The notes beneath the pieces are model-generated. The model ran no database searches and was not told where the DNA came from. It saw only the letters and a program-made list of their open reading frames with translations. Source: Glandiceps talaboti (Eukaryota > Hemichordata > Enteropneusta > Spengelidae). From it: 64,000 nucleotides of DNA. The position numbers and the translations under genes were made by a program. The stretch covers positions 25,628,114 through 25,692,113 of the forward strand of contig NC_135557.1 in assembly GCF_964340395.1 (NCBI RefSeq). The letters are read 5' to 3'. Of this stretch, positions 10,423 to 23,400 are shown one piece after another (position 1 is the stretch's first letter; each line of letters opens with the position of its first letter).

Positions 10423-11520
10423 AGCGCCATCTGGTGGCCATTTTTAGACAGTGCATCCTCTGTATACTGAGCATGTCCAAAGTGTGCCAATTTGTCAAGA
10501 CAGATGGATTTGGGCACAGAATTTTGATTAGGGCTCTGTCTTGTGGTACTTTTGAAAAGTCACAAGTGTAAAAGAGATAAGTAAATTGTGTCAACATGAT
10601 TTTGATATACAGAAATTTAAATAAGTTCATGAATCAGAAGGGATGTGATTTTATTTTGATGCTAAAATTTCATTTATAAGGCTATCTTATTTATTGAATG
10701 TATCAAAATATTGATATTTTGTGGAATTTTATTTATATTGTATCTCGACCACCATGACTTGGTTGGTGGACATATTTTCTGTGGCATTCTAGAAACTTCA
10801 AACTAAGGGGACGTTTTCGAGAAACTTGTGTACTATTTGTGAATTTCTTTCCATTTTTTTTGAGCGAAAAAATGACAATGTATAAAAACATTTTTCGCTA
10901 ATGTTCATCTTTGACTTACTGTGTGTTCAAAAAAATATCATCTGCATTTATTGAAAACTAATATCCATTCAGAATTAACTTACAAGAATTGAACCAATCA
11001 AGTTAGGTAATCATGACAACCAATCATTAGAAGTCTTTTGTAAATTTCAAATCAACCAACCAATCAGACAGTTTGACAAAGTCATGTAAATAATCCTGCT
11101 TGACCAATCACTGTGCTCCAATATTGTAGCAGCACCATATATGGTACTATGCTTTAATTTCTTCCAAAGACTGAGTTCAGGAAGTTGTTAATTAATTGAA
11201 TTGATGGAATGGCTTTCAGAAAAGGGAATACATCACCAAGTTTTCATGGTAACACAAAACATTTCCTAGTCTTTAACACCTCCTTGTGATTTTACTTCTT
11301 GCAATTGATTAGCACCCTCTGGTGGTATAATTTTTAAAGTTATAGCGCCCTCTTGTGGTGATGTCATATTGTTGCTATAAACAGCCCTCTTATTAGCCCG
11401 ATGCAAAAAAATAGATCTGATTAATTTTTCACACTATTATTCACTATACATGTACTAGCGTTAAACATGCAACTTGATTCTGAAAATTAATTTACCAATG
11501 TCTATCACTAGAGGGCGCTG
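10423..11520. promoter_or_regulatory. Cluster of four CTCF-like motifs
   Basis: Motif-like sites at 10423-10440 (reverse CCACCAGATGGCGC), 11311-11327 (reverse CCACCAGAGGGTGC), 11344-11361 (reverse CCACAAGAGGGCGC) and 11505-11520 (forward TCACTAGAGGGCGCTG). They resemble the vertebrate CTCF core. Function is inferred. Confidence 0.4.
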
Positions 11521-12079
11521 TATGCAGACAAGGTCTATCAATTGTGCCAAAGTACTATAAGTGTATTTATGTACAGTGCTATTTGGACTCTTAATACTTC
11601 AAATACTGCCTTTTGTTTTTGTTTGTTTTTTTGCTTTTTAAAAGTAGGCTGTACACTATAATCTGAATTTCTATATTTATTTACATGCATATCTTTTTGC
11701 TGCATATATTGTTATTTTCAGTTTTGTGTTTAAACTTTAGTGTGCATGTCATATTTACTCATTTAGGTTTGTTTTAACTTATAGCATGAATGTTCATTTG
11801 TTGTAGTGTGTATGTTGTCATATTGTTGTACCCAAAGGTCAAATTAAGGTCACCGGGCATGACTATTAGGGGTTATATAAATTTATTCATATGCATACAG
11901 ATTTAAATGTAGGCTTTACAATCTTTCTTCTCTTCTCATACTTTTTATTGATGAGGAAATTCAGGTTAAATAAAAGTCAAATAATTGTGAATAATTTTTT
12001 GAATTTGATAAAAAGATAAATAAAATCAGTTCTTTTATTATATTATGACATGTCTCCCCATTTGTATTGGTTTTCAATT

Positions 12080-12214
12080 TGTGTGTGTATGTATGACAGT
12101 ATGTGTGTGTGTGTGTGTGCGTGCGTGCATGCACGCACGTGTGTGTGTGTGTATGTATGTATGTAATGTATCTATGTATGTATGTATGTATGTATGCATG
12201 CATGTGTGTGTGTG

Positions 12215-12248
<34 letters not shown>

Positions 12249-12306
12249 TATGTATGTATTATGTGTATGTATGTATGTATGTATATGTATGTATTATGTG
12301 TGTATG

Positions 12307-12337
<31 letters not shown>

Positions 12338-12484
12338 GTGTGTGTATGTATGTATGTGTGTGTGTGTGTATGTATGTGTATGTGTGTGTGTGTGTATGTG
12401 TGTGTATGTATGTATGTATGTATGTATGTGTATGTATGTGTGTGTATGTATGTATGTGTGTATGTGTATGTATGTATATGTGTA

Positions 12485-12521
<37 letters not shown>

Positions 12522-12535
12522 TGTAGGTATGTATG
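12080..12535 (+). repeat. TATG/TGTG compound microsatellite
   Basis: About 450 bp of TATG, TGTG and CATG tetramers ending in a pure (TG)n tract. All open frames here (Cys-Val-Tyr-Met or His-Thr-Tyr-Ile repeats) are artefacts. Confidence 0.95.
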
Positions 12536-13070
12536 TACATAGAAGTGCATAATAAGAAATGAATGATACAGTCCCAATCAATAAATGCAATCAGACGTTT
12601 CGAATAAAAATTCTTTATCATAGAATATCAAGGCAAGATATACAGTAGGTGACCACCTGACTATATATATCTAAATTTTATGGAATAGAACAACCACGAG
12701 TTTATCAAATAGAAATGTTAGAAATTTAAATTTGTCTGTATATATATTGAAATAGAAAAGAAAAATTATTAAAGGGTACTTACTAAGGATAATATATCAT
12801 GAGATGAAAATTTGTTGACATAAAGTACTCTTTCACTTTCTCCAATGTATATTCGATAATTTCTTAACTAAAAGAACTCAGATACAATTGACATAAGCTG
12901 AGATCAGGTGTGAAAATATTCAAACGAAACCTTCATAAAATGGTCAAGTACAATGTGACTTCCTGATACATGCCTCCAATGCTACTAAAACTGACTTCTT
13001 GATACAAAAACATTCTAGTACAGAATTCCTTTATTCTTTCATGCAACTATGGCAACTGAAACTGTTTCCA

Positions 13071-13145
<75 letters not shown>

Positions 13146-13544
13146 TTGTATTTGTCCAAATAAATTTGGAAATTTGTTGAAGCTACAAGAGCAGTACTCA
13201 CTCTAGTGCCCTAGTGTTGAAGAAGCAGAACACGATGACTTGGTATTGTGTTCGAAAAATAGTTGTGAACCCAGAGTGGTTAATTCTAGTCACATGACAA
13301 GTCTATGTCACATGACAAGTCTATGTCACATGACAAGTCTACGTCACATGACAAGTCTATGTCACATGACAAGTCTACGTCACATGGCAAGTCTATATCA
13401 CATGACAAGTCTATGTCACTGAAGTTGATGAAGACTTAGTGATTTAGTTGAAATATAAATGGTAATGGGCAATGTTCTGAATTCATATCTACTATTTACA
13501 ATCATGTAACCATTGCTATTAGAGTGTTGTATTAAGCTAACCAA
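12536..13544. other. PIH1D2 3' flank and repeats
   Basis: AT-rich sequence with an (AAT)n tract at about 13070-13144 and an 18-bp CACATGACAAGTCTATGT minisatellite at about 13285-13418. TTTATT at 13030-13035 is a possible minus-strand AATAAA for PIH1D2. No gene seen. Confidence 0.55.
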
Positions 13545-13688
13545 TCAGCTTTGTCGCTTTGTTGGCATGGTAACAGTCAATGTTGATGATTTATTGTTAA
13601 ATCTGGCACTAGCTGACGAATCGTTGATATTTTCTGGTAGTTGTATTTCTAGTTGGTATTTGGTAGGCACTTCTAAGGTCAGGTCATC
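13545..13688 (-). CDS. PIH1D2: PIH1D2 coding exon 4, terminal
   Basis: Acceptor TTTTGTCTTCGTAG. It encodes DDLTLEVPTKYQLEIQLP, then a short variable stretch, then STLTVTMP and TGA at 13547-13545, the closing strands of the CS-like domain. Confidence 0.9.
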   Translation of the reverse strand, partial: DDLTLEVPTKYQLEIQLPENINDSSASARFNNKSSTLTVTMPTKRQS

Positions 13689-16600
13689 CTACGAAGACAA
13701 AATATGGCATACAGATTACTATAATAATAATAATTATAATGATTATAATGTACCTTCTCTCCTGAGAGCTCAAGGCACACACAATTAATTTATTACTCCT
13801 GGCTAAATAAAACTGTTCTTCTAATCAGCCTACCTTTGATAGATAAAGGCATACACAATTATTACCCCTGGCATGGATCATACAGCCTGTCGTTGATAAA
13901 GAACACACAATTATTACCCCTGGCATGGATCATACAGCCTACCTTTGTTAAATTATGGCAAACTCCTGTTTGGATGCAATATCTGGTAAAGAAATCTTAT
14001 ACAATATCTACTTCCTATACCCCTCTCCCTTCCCTCTCCCCTCTCCCTATTCCCAATCCCTACCCAAACTATCAATACCTACCTCTGATATATCTAAGAC
14101 GCACTCCTGGACAGAAGTAACCTCTGGTAATAAAATCTTAATCATTATTCTCCTTGGTTTCTTGCTATCAGCTTCTTTCAATGAAATCTCAAAATCTGGT
14201 TTTGGTAACTGTTCTTCAAAACTTGAAATTTCTTCAATCAAAGTAGACTTTTGTTTTTCTTTCTCCATTCCCAGACTAATTGTAGGATCACTATCTTTTC
14301 CCGGAATCTCACTTCCTGCAGCAGTAGATAATTTTCCTAACCCCTGTAGCAGAGTGTCTGTATTCTGCATGACATCAACCTTGTCAACTTTAGGTGGTTC
14401 TGATTTCATCTCTTTAAATGCGTGGCTTAAAACTCGTGGGTCACCTTTAAATTTGATATCGTCTAAAACTTGGAAATGACGTGACACAACAATCTTTCTG
14501 TGATCTTCTATGTAGTCTAACGCCAAATGAAGCAACATTTCCTTTTCTCTGGAAGTCTGCCAACATTCTTCTAAGATGTCTTGGTTAAAGGCACATATAA
14601 TTGTAGAGTATCTTTCTATTGATGTAGTAAAACACAGAAAACATTACTGATAAAAAGACATACAATGTAAAGGAACCTGATAGTGAAGTGATACATTTAT
14701 CATTTATCCATGACTCAATGTAATTTTAATTGTTACAATATACAGTATTTCTACTCTAGATTTTGATATGATCACTCTTTTCAACTAAAAAATATAGAAA
14801 ATTCTGTGTATCCATCGCACAAGATGAATCGTACTCTTTTCTAAGTCTTGGGTGTTAGAGTGCTATCTGGAGGTGGGGGTGGGGAGGGGTGGGTTGTACT
14901 CTAAGTCTTGGGTGTTAGAGTGCTATCTGGAGGTGGGGATGAGGAGGGGTGGGTGGGGAGGGATGGGTTGCACTCTAAGTCTTGGGTGTTAGAGTGCTAT
15001 CTGGAGGTGGGGGTGAGGAGGGGTGGGTTGTACTCTAAGTCTTGGGTATAACAGAGCTATCTAGGGGTGGAGGTGGGGTGAGGTGAGATTGGTTTATAAC
15101 CATAATATCACATCCATTCTCCCCTGGTAATGTATTTAATTAATAACTCCTATAAGGATGGCTTTATGTTTCTCATCATACCACCTTAAAATGATGGCTA
15201 GCTTCATCTGTCTGTTGGTCAAAACTACAACTAAAACTTTTACAAAAAATTACGTGTACATGTTGGTGACATATCATGACACTTTAATTTCACAACTTTA
15301 CTTTAACACTCTGAATGATTTAAAAATAACAACTTAAATTATCTCAAAAGGAAATTTATTAAAGGTTTTCAACAATGAACATCAATATTGTTCAGGTATG
15401 GCCTAATAAAAAAAATTGTGTGCTTCTGATTATGCTCAATTTCAGAATAGGTGGGGTAGGTAGATTTTTCATTTCATTTTATTATATATTTTTTTTCATG
15501 TTTGCCACTGAGTGTCTAGTTCAGGTAGTTATGTTTTCTGTTGTTTTCCATATGGTCTCTGTGTTATTGGTTTCTTCCCATCAGATGTACAGCCATTACA
15601 GATTGGAAGAATATATCTTTTTAAGCTGATGTCAGTTTCCACACAGACTTCACAATTTTCACGATTTTATTTTTTTTTCTCGAATGTGTAAAAAAAGTTT
15701 AGGGTCAGCAGTGAAAATCTAGGTGGGGTCGATCAGGTAACTGGAACCAAACAATTATTTTTTTAGGAGTAAGTGCTTGCTGGGTTTTACTGTCTATAAT
15801 CAGTGACATCTAATCCAATCATAAAGGTCATCGACCTTTGTTTTAATATTTCACCAGGTTGAAGAAATAAAGGGTCGGTCAGCCATAAGAAACTTAGAAT
15901 AAACTAAGGCCACCTAAGTTACTAATATTTGTACCTTTGCCTTCTTTGATTCTGTCAAGACTTGTTGCTATAGTAGGAATACCACAAGTAGGAGTTTTAG
16001 GTTTGGGGACTTTTTTCCATCCAGCTATGTTGACATATAATTTCTCTTTTCGTGGTCTCTGCAAATAAATGAAAGAAAACTATGAGCTTAATTTACATAC
16101 ATTCAGGTTGCCATGGTATTAGAACCCTAATCATAGATATTCACAGACTTGGTATAAGTTGTTTCACATTGTTTGTTCAAGTACAAAAAAAATAGTAGAT
16201 TTGTTTTGTGAATAAAAAGTCCAAAATAATAATTATCAATTTGTTATCCATATGGTTGTTGATAAAGAGATTGTTTTGAGGCATTAGTCAGAGTGAAATT
16301 GTTACAATCTTGAAAGTTCAACACCCTGTATCCTACTGGTATGTCAATATCAGAAGCAAACTTACATTCACTTATGTTATGATCTCCTCAAACTAGTACT
16401 GGGGGTCCTACTAATTACTGACTAATTACCACCATGGTGAAAAATAGATTGCCCAGTGTGAAACCTGGGGTTCAACTACTATAAAACGTTAATATCTAAA
16501 TACCCCTAATCAGAATTAGTACATACTGATCCTATACACAATAATTTGATATAAACTTATAAGTTGTTGAACCCCTGATTTTACCTCGGGCAGTCTATTT

Positions 16601-17558
16601 TTTGTATCAGGCAGTTTCGGGCAGTTATTACAAGGACCGAGTATTGGTAATGTTTTTATTTATTTTCTTGGTACAAATCTGAATAATGCTGCTTTCATTA
16701 AATGTAAGTTCCTAAGTCATTTTACTGGCATGACCCACCAAAATGGTAGTATACAATGTATGGGAAACTATACCAGTTTTATCATATTTACCCCTTTCTG
16801 TTACCATGGTTACGAGACCGTATCACATTGTTTAAAATTATGGTCTAACATTTCACAGCATTTCCCTGCTAAAAACCTGTTTCCCCCTGTTACCAGGGTT
16901 ACAAGATCTTAACACATTGTTTATGTTATACAGGAGGTACATTTCTGATTTAGGCCTTATTTAGGCCTCTGATATCAGATCAGAGTTATCTAAGTCGTAT
17001 CAGTGCGTATGCTAGCATAGTCTTCAAATTTAAATTTCATTTGCAAGTCCTTCCCAGTGTCTATCTAAACGTCTCTCAAAAGTATATACATTTGGTGCAT
17101 CAACCACATGATTGGGAAGACTATTCCATTGGTTTATAATTCTATGTACAAAAGAAAATTTCCTAATATCCAGCCTAGTATGGACTTTGTACAGTTTATA
17201 TTGATGCCCTCTAGTGTCACAATGTCTGATCTTAACAAAATCAGTCACTCTAGTCTCTAGTATCATATTTCCCCAACAGAATTTGTAAGTATTCTGACAG
17301 CATTTTCCCTGCTAAAAACCTGTTTCCCCCTGTTACCACGGTTACAAGATCTTAACACATTGTTTAGGTTTTCTGACTTACCATTATATTAGTAGACAGA
17401 CATACAAAAGGTTTGGGTACTGCATAGTACTCCCTAGCTTCTTTGAAATTCCCCGTTAGGAATTTACGATAGCCATCGGGGTCACTATCTTGTAGTTCAT
17501 CCAACATACTCCAGATATGCTGGGCTTGCTTCATCACATCTTCTTGACCAGTTGCCAT
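13545..17558 (-). CDS. PIH1D2: PIH1 domain-containing protein 2
   Basis: Four minus-strand exons join in frame: 17558-17382, 16058-15935, 14615-14083 and 13688-13545. They give 325 residues, close to the roughly 315 of vertebrate PIH1D2. The N-terminus has IWSMLDELQDSDPDGYRKF, the family's opening helix. Next come PKPFVCLSTNIM and KLYVNIAGWKKVPKP (PIH1 core), YSTIICAFNQDIL, the LDDIKFKGDPR segment, and a C-terminal CS/p23-like domain from about residue 240 (RRIMIKILLPEV to STLTVTMP). PIH proteins are HSP90 co-chaperone adaptors in R2TP-like complexes; several pre-assemble ciliary dynein arms in the cytoplasm. The start is the ATG at 17558, with GCCATGG-like context. The gene is divergent from NKAPD1 and convergent with KMT2. 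A LINE fragment sits in the intron between the first two coding exons. Confidence 0.93.
13725..13950 (-). repeat. SINE-tail fragments in tandem
   Basis: Reverse-strand copies of the SINE tail string GATCCATGCCAGGGGTAATA recur about three times near 13792, 13870 and 13925, spaced about 55-75 bp apart. They lie in the last PIH1D2 intron, next to an ATA-rich tail. Confidence 0.7.
14083..14615 (-). CDS. PIH1D2: PIH1D2 coding exon 3
   Basis: Acceptor CTACATCAATAG, donor GAG|GTAGGT; phase 1 to phase 0. It covers the end of the PIH1 domain, a charged linker and the start of the CS-like domain. Confidence 0.93.
14841..15090 (+). repeat. 60-72-bp minisatellite, 4 copies
   Basis: Units starting CTAAGTCTTGGGTGTTAGAG at about 14841, 14901, 14975 and 15035, with a G-rich GGTGGGGGTG segment, in a PIH1D2 intron. 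Confidence 0.88.
15935..16058 (-). CDS. PIH1D2: PIH1D2 coding exon 2
   Basis: Acceptor ATTTATTTGCAG, donor AAAG|GTACAA; phase 0 to phase 1. It encodes RPRKEKLYVNIAGWKKVP and GIPTIATSLDRIKEGK. Confidence 0.9.
17030..17270 (-). mobile_element. Non-LTR retrotransposon fragment (C-terminal RT region)
   Basis: An open minus-strand frame encodes RGHQYKLYKVHTRLDIRK and NQWNSLPNHVV, typical of the C-terminal end of CR1/L2/Jockey-type LINE ORF2 proteins. Upstream domains are absent, so this is a 5'-truncated relic in a PIH1D2 intron, same strand as the gene. Confidence 0.82.
17382..17558 (-). CDS. PIH1D2: PIH1D2 coding exon 1
   Basis: Starts at the ATG at 17558-17556 and ends at ATG|GTAAGT, phase 0, 59 codons. 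A 5' UTR acceptor at about 17590 (TTTTATAG) probably joins to a non-coding exon ending at 18475 (TCC|GTAAGT). Confidence 0.92.
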
Positions 17559-17636
17559 GACAATAGATTGATGTCTACAGTTCTTACAACTATAAAAGAT
17601 GATAAAAATGATTACAAATTGAAATACAGGGTGACG

Positions 17637-17888
17637 TCAATAGGGAACTTGCAATCCAGACTGAGCATGCTCAGATGCAAAGGACTATGGGATTATCTGT
17701 GGTTATACCTAATCTCGAGCTACTGATAAAATTAACCTCCCACAATGGTCAGGGTACCTATGAATTGATTATTTGTGGTTACAAAAAGTATATATCAACA
17801 TTGTTTACAATACTAATTGATTAGTATTTATTATCACATTTCCCATAATGCAACATTCAACATGGCGGGTTTGCAAGTTCCCTATTGA
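17637..17888. mobile_element. MITE-like element, copy 1
   Basis: A 252-bp segment bounded by perfect 18-bp terminal inverted repeats TCAATAGGGAACTTGCAA. The interior is shared along its length with 28417-28671 and has no coding capacity. It contains the palindrome CTGAGCATGCTCAG. Confidence 0.88.
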
Positions 17889-18474
17889 CAAACAAGGATT
17901 AATTAATTACAGGCATTACATGTATTACTAACAGGTATACACTACCCTCAGCATTGTTTGAACCAAGGCTCATGTAGTTTGGATGACCAGCCTGTGATTC
18001 TAATGTGAGTGAAGGTATATGTATAAATCATAACGATACTGTATAGGAACTAGACTAGGGTTCATGTTTCACAGCCATGGAAAAATGTTGCACCATCAAC
18101 TAACATGTCAATGTGATCAATGAAACTATAAGAGTTTTCCATAGCAAGGGTTCATATGGTGTGAAGGTCCTAACTCTGTTTACTTCCCATGACGCCTTGT
18201 ACCAATGTACAGTATATTTCTTTTCAGGCAAAGTTACAATCTTTATGGCAGGCACTGTTTAACATGATACAGCTGGACCCCTAACTACAAGAACTGCAGC
18301 AAGGACAACATCAACCTAACCATAATTCCCCCAGTAATAGCTGTATCCCATCGAATCACAAAATCTAACTCTCTTGTTGATTGCTATTTTGCCCAAATAA
18401 ATATGCAAGTAGTCATGGTAATACTAATAGGAGATGTCATTCTTACGCCCAAACTACTATCAACTTGTACTTAC

Positions 18475-18971
18475 GGATTTGGCACAATGACATTTTCTAA
18501 TACGCAGAGGCATTGGGGTCTGACGTACATTTGTATGTGAACAACCGAACGTGATGTTACCAAATGGTTTACTAATTAGCGTGGATTGGAAGTACACCGT
18601 GACTAACGTGTAGTAACGGTTACCCACACCTAGGCTATCGATATGTTCACGTACTACTAGATTCTGGCAAGTCTAAACACTGACAGAATTCGATTTGTAA
18701 AATGTTGCATGCTGGTGTTCTAAACCAACTTACCTTAATTTTTCATCTGTAAGGTTTCAATACAGACAAGTTGCAACGATCTGAAGTATTGCGAGGCAAA
18801 ATAGCATGAGATCTTAGTGATAGCATGCAATGCTATTTAGAGTAAGGGGGTTTCCTAGTGTGTAGTACGTCACGAATTGTGTATTGTCGTCATTGGTATT
18901 TGTGTACCGGTGACGTCAGCACACGAAGATCCGAAGTCAACACAAGCGCGGTGTCGTATGTATGTATGTAG
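18475..18971. promoter_or_regulatory. Divergent PIH1D2/NKAPD1 promoter region
   Basis: Minus-strand donor TCC|GTAAGTAC at 18475 (putative PIH1D2 5' UTR exon) and plus-strand donor TAG|GTAAGT at 18971 (putative NKAPD1 5' exon) face away from each other. Between them are a perfect CRE TGACGTCA (18911-18918), an inverted CCAAT box (near 18890) and sequence richer in CpG than its surroundings. Start sites are inferred. Confidence 0.6.
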
Positions 18972-19379
18972 GTAAGTTATATGGATTTATCGAAGTAAAG
19001 ACCGAACTAGAGACATAATTTATTATGGATTATCTAAATAACGTTCTAGCCAGTCTAAGAATATTGTAAAGCGATCATTTTTTACCGCTGTAGTCTTCGA
19101 AATCGGCCGTATGTTGCCTTCCTTCATTCAGCAGTGAGTCTTGCAGTGACTCGCCGAGTGTTTATGTTATGTCATCGAGAAGCCTGTGAAGGTCGCGTAC
19201 CTAACGTTACAATACATGTACGTACATCCATACCAGCCAACACAACTACATGCTAAAGCTACTTTTATAGTGTAACATGTTTTTACCATGTTCTATCGCC
19301 ATGTTACTGAATAATTGGGAAAACTAAACGAAAATACCGAGAACTGGTTGGACTCGGAGCGAGTATGGATCTATTATGT

Positions 19380-19560
19380 AGCTCGGATCGGTCCGATCCG
19401 ATCGATCGGACCATAGAGCAAGTGACTCCATCCAATAATATGAGCTGTGGATGTATATGCGTCCAGGACGTGTAGCATATACATCCTGAGCTACCAATAT
19501 GTGTACACTCTGATAATACGACAACACTCCGCCCCACTCTTGACGTCATATAAAGCCTGT
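19380..19560 (+). promoter_or_regulatory. Promoter-like block with GC box, CRE, TATA and hairpins
   Basis: CCGCCCC (about 19530), CRE TGACGTCA (19541-19548) and TATAAAG (19549-19555) are directly adjacent. Upstream are two perfect inverted repeats: GGTCCGATC/GATCGGACC, and GGATGTATATGC/GCATATACATCC at about 19448-19487. It lies within NKAPD1 intron 1. No convincing transcript follows. Confidence 0.4.
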
Positions 19561-20435
19561 TTCTGAGATGGTGAGATACATCATTAGCTGGTCTATCATG
19601 CCTCCCAGTCCTGCTTGCAGACGGTGCACACGTTTCGCTCAAAACTTCCATACACGAGCACGACTACGTGCCTCCTGAGTCCCTGCTCTCTTGTTATGTA
19701 TGGGGTAGGAGGCACCGCCATCAGTGTACATCAAGATTTTACCCACAACTCTCTGAATTGTACTGTTGAAATCTCACCTGTGTACAGGATTTTGTAAGAA
19801 TATTTTTGCCATTTTCAAAATGTAGAATTGGCACTGATGAGTTTCTGAATATATATTTTGATTGGTTCTGGTATCAATGATTTATTGTAGGAGTAGCAAT
19901 TTTAGGAATTTGTCAACAGATTTTCTTGAAAGACATGCAAAATATTTTCCACAAAACTAAGGAAAATATATGCACCGGTTAATGTGTTTGCCAAAGATAT
20001 AGATTTATTTGAATAGGTATGACAAAAGAAATTTACATACTAAAACTCATCATACACACTGTCTACCAAAGTTATTGATAGTTTGACATTGAAGTGTTTT
20101 ATTTACAGTACATGTTTCATTTACTTGTTTAAGCACATTTTATGCAAAATTTAGAACTTTATTTTTGATTCCCAAACTTACTTTTGTTACATATTAATTA
20201 AACGTAATTACTATGCTTAAAATGTTGACAAATATGGGTTATTGAAGAAGTTATAAAATAAGGAACTTCCAAGCATACCAATCAGAGAGAGTTGTGGGTT
20301 ATATATTGCACAGTGCGACAGCTAACGATGTATCTCGACAGTAAACAGGCTACACCTACAGAAATTTGTCTGAGTTCTCGGCGCATATATTTCGAGAGTC
20401 CATGGTATCCTTAATAACAAGTCTACCAAATTCTA

Positions 20436-23400
20436 AACTGGAAACATAGCATCGTCCCTTATACCACCATGCTAGCATTGACAATATTCTGACTGGAAAC
20501 ATAGCATCATCCCTTTATACCGCCATGCTGCCATTGACAATATTCTGACTGTAAACATAGCAGCATCCCTTATACCGCCATGCTGCCATTGACAATATTC
20601 TGACTGGACACATAGCAGGGTCCCTTATACCGCCATGCTAGCATTGACAATATTCTGACTGGAAACATAGCATCATCCCTTTATACCGCCATGCTGCCAT
20701 TGACAATATTCTGACTGGAAACATAGCATCATCCCTTTATACCGCCATGCTGCCATTGACAATATTCTGACTGGAAACATAGCATCATCCCTTTATACCG
20801 CCATGCTGCCATTGACAATATTCTGACTGGAAACATAGCATCATCCCTTTATACCGCCATGCTGCCATTGACAATATTCTGACTGGAAACATAGCATCAT
20901 CCCTTTATACCGCCATGCTGCCATTGACAATATTCTGACTGGAAACATAGCATCATCCCTTATATCGCCATGCTGCCATTGACAATATTCTGACTGTAAA
21001 CATAGCAGCGTCCCTTATACCGCCATGCTAGCATTGACAATATTCTGACTGTAAACACAGCAGTGTCCCTTATACCGCCATGCTACCATTGACAATATTC
21101 TGACTGTAAACGTAGCAGCGTCCCTTATACCGCCATGCTAGCATTGACAATATTCTGACTGTAAACACAGCAGCGTCCCTTATACCGCCATGCTAGCATT
21201 GACAATATTCTGACTGTAAACATAGCAGCGTCCCATATACCGCCATGCTAGCATTGACAATATTCTGAGTGTAAACATAGCAGCGTCCCTTATACCGCCA
21301 TGCTAGCATTGACAATATTCTGACTGTAAACATAGCATCGTCCCTTATATCGCCATGCTAGCATTGACAATATTCTGACTGTAAACACAGCAGTGTCCCT
21401 TATACCGCCATGCTACCATTGACAATATTCTGACTGTAAACGTAGCAGCGTCCCTTATACCGCCATGCTAGCATTGACAATATTCTGACTGTAAACATAG
21501 CAGCGTCCCATATACCGCCATGCTAGCATTGACAATATTCTGAGTGTAAACATAGCAGCGTCCCTTATACCGCCATGCTAGCATTGACAATATTCTGACT
21601 GTAAACATAGCATCGTCCCTTATATCGCCATGCTGCCATTGGCAATATTCTGACTGGAAACATAGCAGCGTCCCTTATACCGCCATGCTAGCATTGACAA
21701 TATTCTGACTGGAAACATAGCAGTGTCCCTTATACCACCATGCTAGCATTGACAATATTCTGACTGGAAACATAGCAGTGTCCCTTATACCGCCATGCTG
21801 CCATTGACAATATTCTGACTGTAAACATAGCAGTGTCCCTTATACCACCATGCTAGCATTGACAATATTCTGACTGTAAACATAGCAGCGTCCCTTGTAA
21901 CCGCCATGCTGCCATTGACAATATTCTGACTGTAAACATAGCAGCGTCCCTTATACCACCATGCTACCATTGACAATATTCTGACTGTAAACATAGCAGC
22001 GTCCCTTATACCGCCATGCTAGCATTGACAATATTCTGACTGTAAACATAGCATCGTCCCTTATACCGCCATGCTGCCATTGACAATATTCTGACTGTAA
22101 ACATAGCAGCATCCCTTGTAACCGCCATGCTACCATTGACAATATTCTGACTGTAAACATAGCAGCGTCCCTTATACCGCCATGCTAGCATTGACAATAT
22201 TCTGACTGTAAACATAGCATCGTCCCTTATACCGCCATGCTGCCATTGACAATATTCTGACTGTAAACATAGCAGCATCCCTTGTAACCGCCATGCTACC
22301 ATTGACAATATTCTGACTGTAAACATAGCAGCGTCCCTTATACCGCCATGCTAGCATTGACAATATTCTGACTGTAAACATAGCAGTGTCCCTTATACCA
22401 CCATGCTACCATTGACAATATTCTGACTGTAAACATAGCAGCGTCCCTTATACCACCATGCTAGCATTGACAATATTCTGACTGGAAACATAGCAGCGTC
22501 CCTTATACCACCATGCTGCCATTGACAATATTCTGACTGTAAACATAGCAGCATCCCTTATACCGCCATGCTAGCATTGACAATATTCTGACTGTAAACA
22601 TAGCAGTGTCCCTTATACCGCCATGCTAGCATTGACAATATTCTGACTGTAAACATAGCAGTGTCCCTTATACCGCCATGCTAGCATTGACAATATTCTG
22701 ACTGTAAACATAGCAGTGTCCCTTATACCGCCATGCTAGCATTGACAATATTCTGACTGTAAACATAGCAGCGTCCCTTATACCGCCATGCTAGCATTGA
22801 CAATATTCTGACTGTAAACATAGCAGTGTCCCTTATACCGCCATGCTAGCATTGACAATATTCTGACTGTAAACATAGCAGCGTCCCTTATACCGCCATG
22901 CTAGCATTGACAATATTCTGACTGGAAACATAGCAGCGTCCCTTGTAACCGCCATGCTACCATTGACAATATTCTGACTGTAAACATAGCAGCGTCCCTT
23001 GTAACCGCCATGCTAGCATTGACAATATTCTGACTGGAAACATAGCAGCGTCCCTTGTAACCGCCATGCTAGCATTGACAATATTCTGACTGTAAACATA
23101 GCAGCGTCCCTTGTAACCGCCATGCTACCATTGACAATATTCTGACTGTAAACATAGCAGCGTCCCTTGTAACCGCCATGCTACCATTGACAATATTCTG
23201 ACTGGAAACATAGCAGCGTCCCTTGTAACCGCCATGCTAGCATTGACAATATTCTGACTGTAAACATAGCAGCGTCCCTTATACCACCATGCTAGCATTG
23301 ACAATATTCTGACTGGAAACATAGCAGCGTCCCTTATACCGCCATGCTACCATTGACAATATTCTGACTGTAAACATAGCAGCGTCCCTTATACCGCCAT

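Larger units (their letters stand above)
8077..11974 (+). other. KMT2 3' UTR and flank (boundary uncertain)
   Basis: No further coding exon is seen after the stop. The stretch holds two minisatellites (8630-8820 and 8960-9870), then AT-rich unique sequence with a cluster of CTCF-like motifs (10.42-11.52 kb). A candidate AATAAA is at 11969-11974; the true cleavage site cannot be told from sequence. Confidence 0.5.

Noticed and set aside
19304-19651. Minus-strand 115-codon open frame
   Set aside because: No recognisable domain, and it overlaps the promoter-like hairpin block; probably chance in a GC-richer segment.
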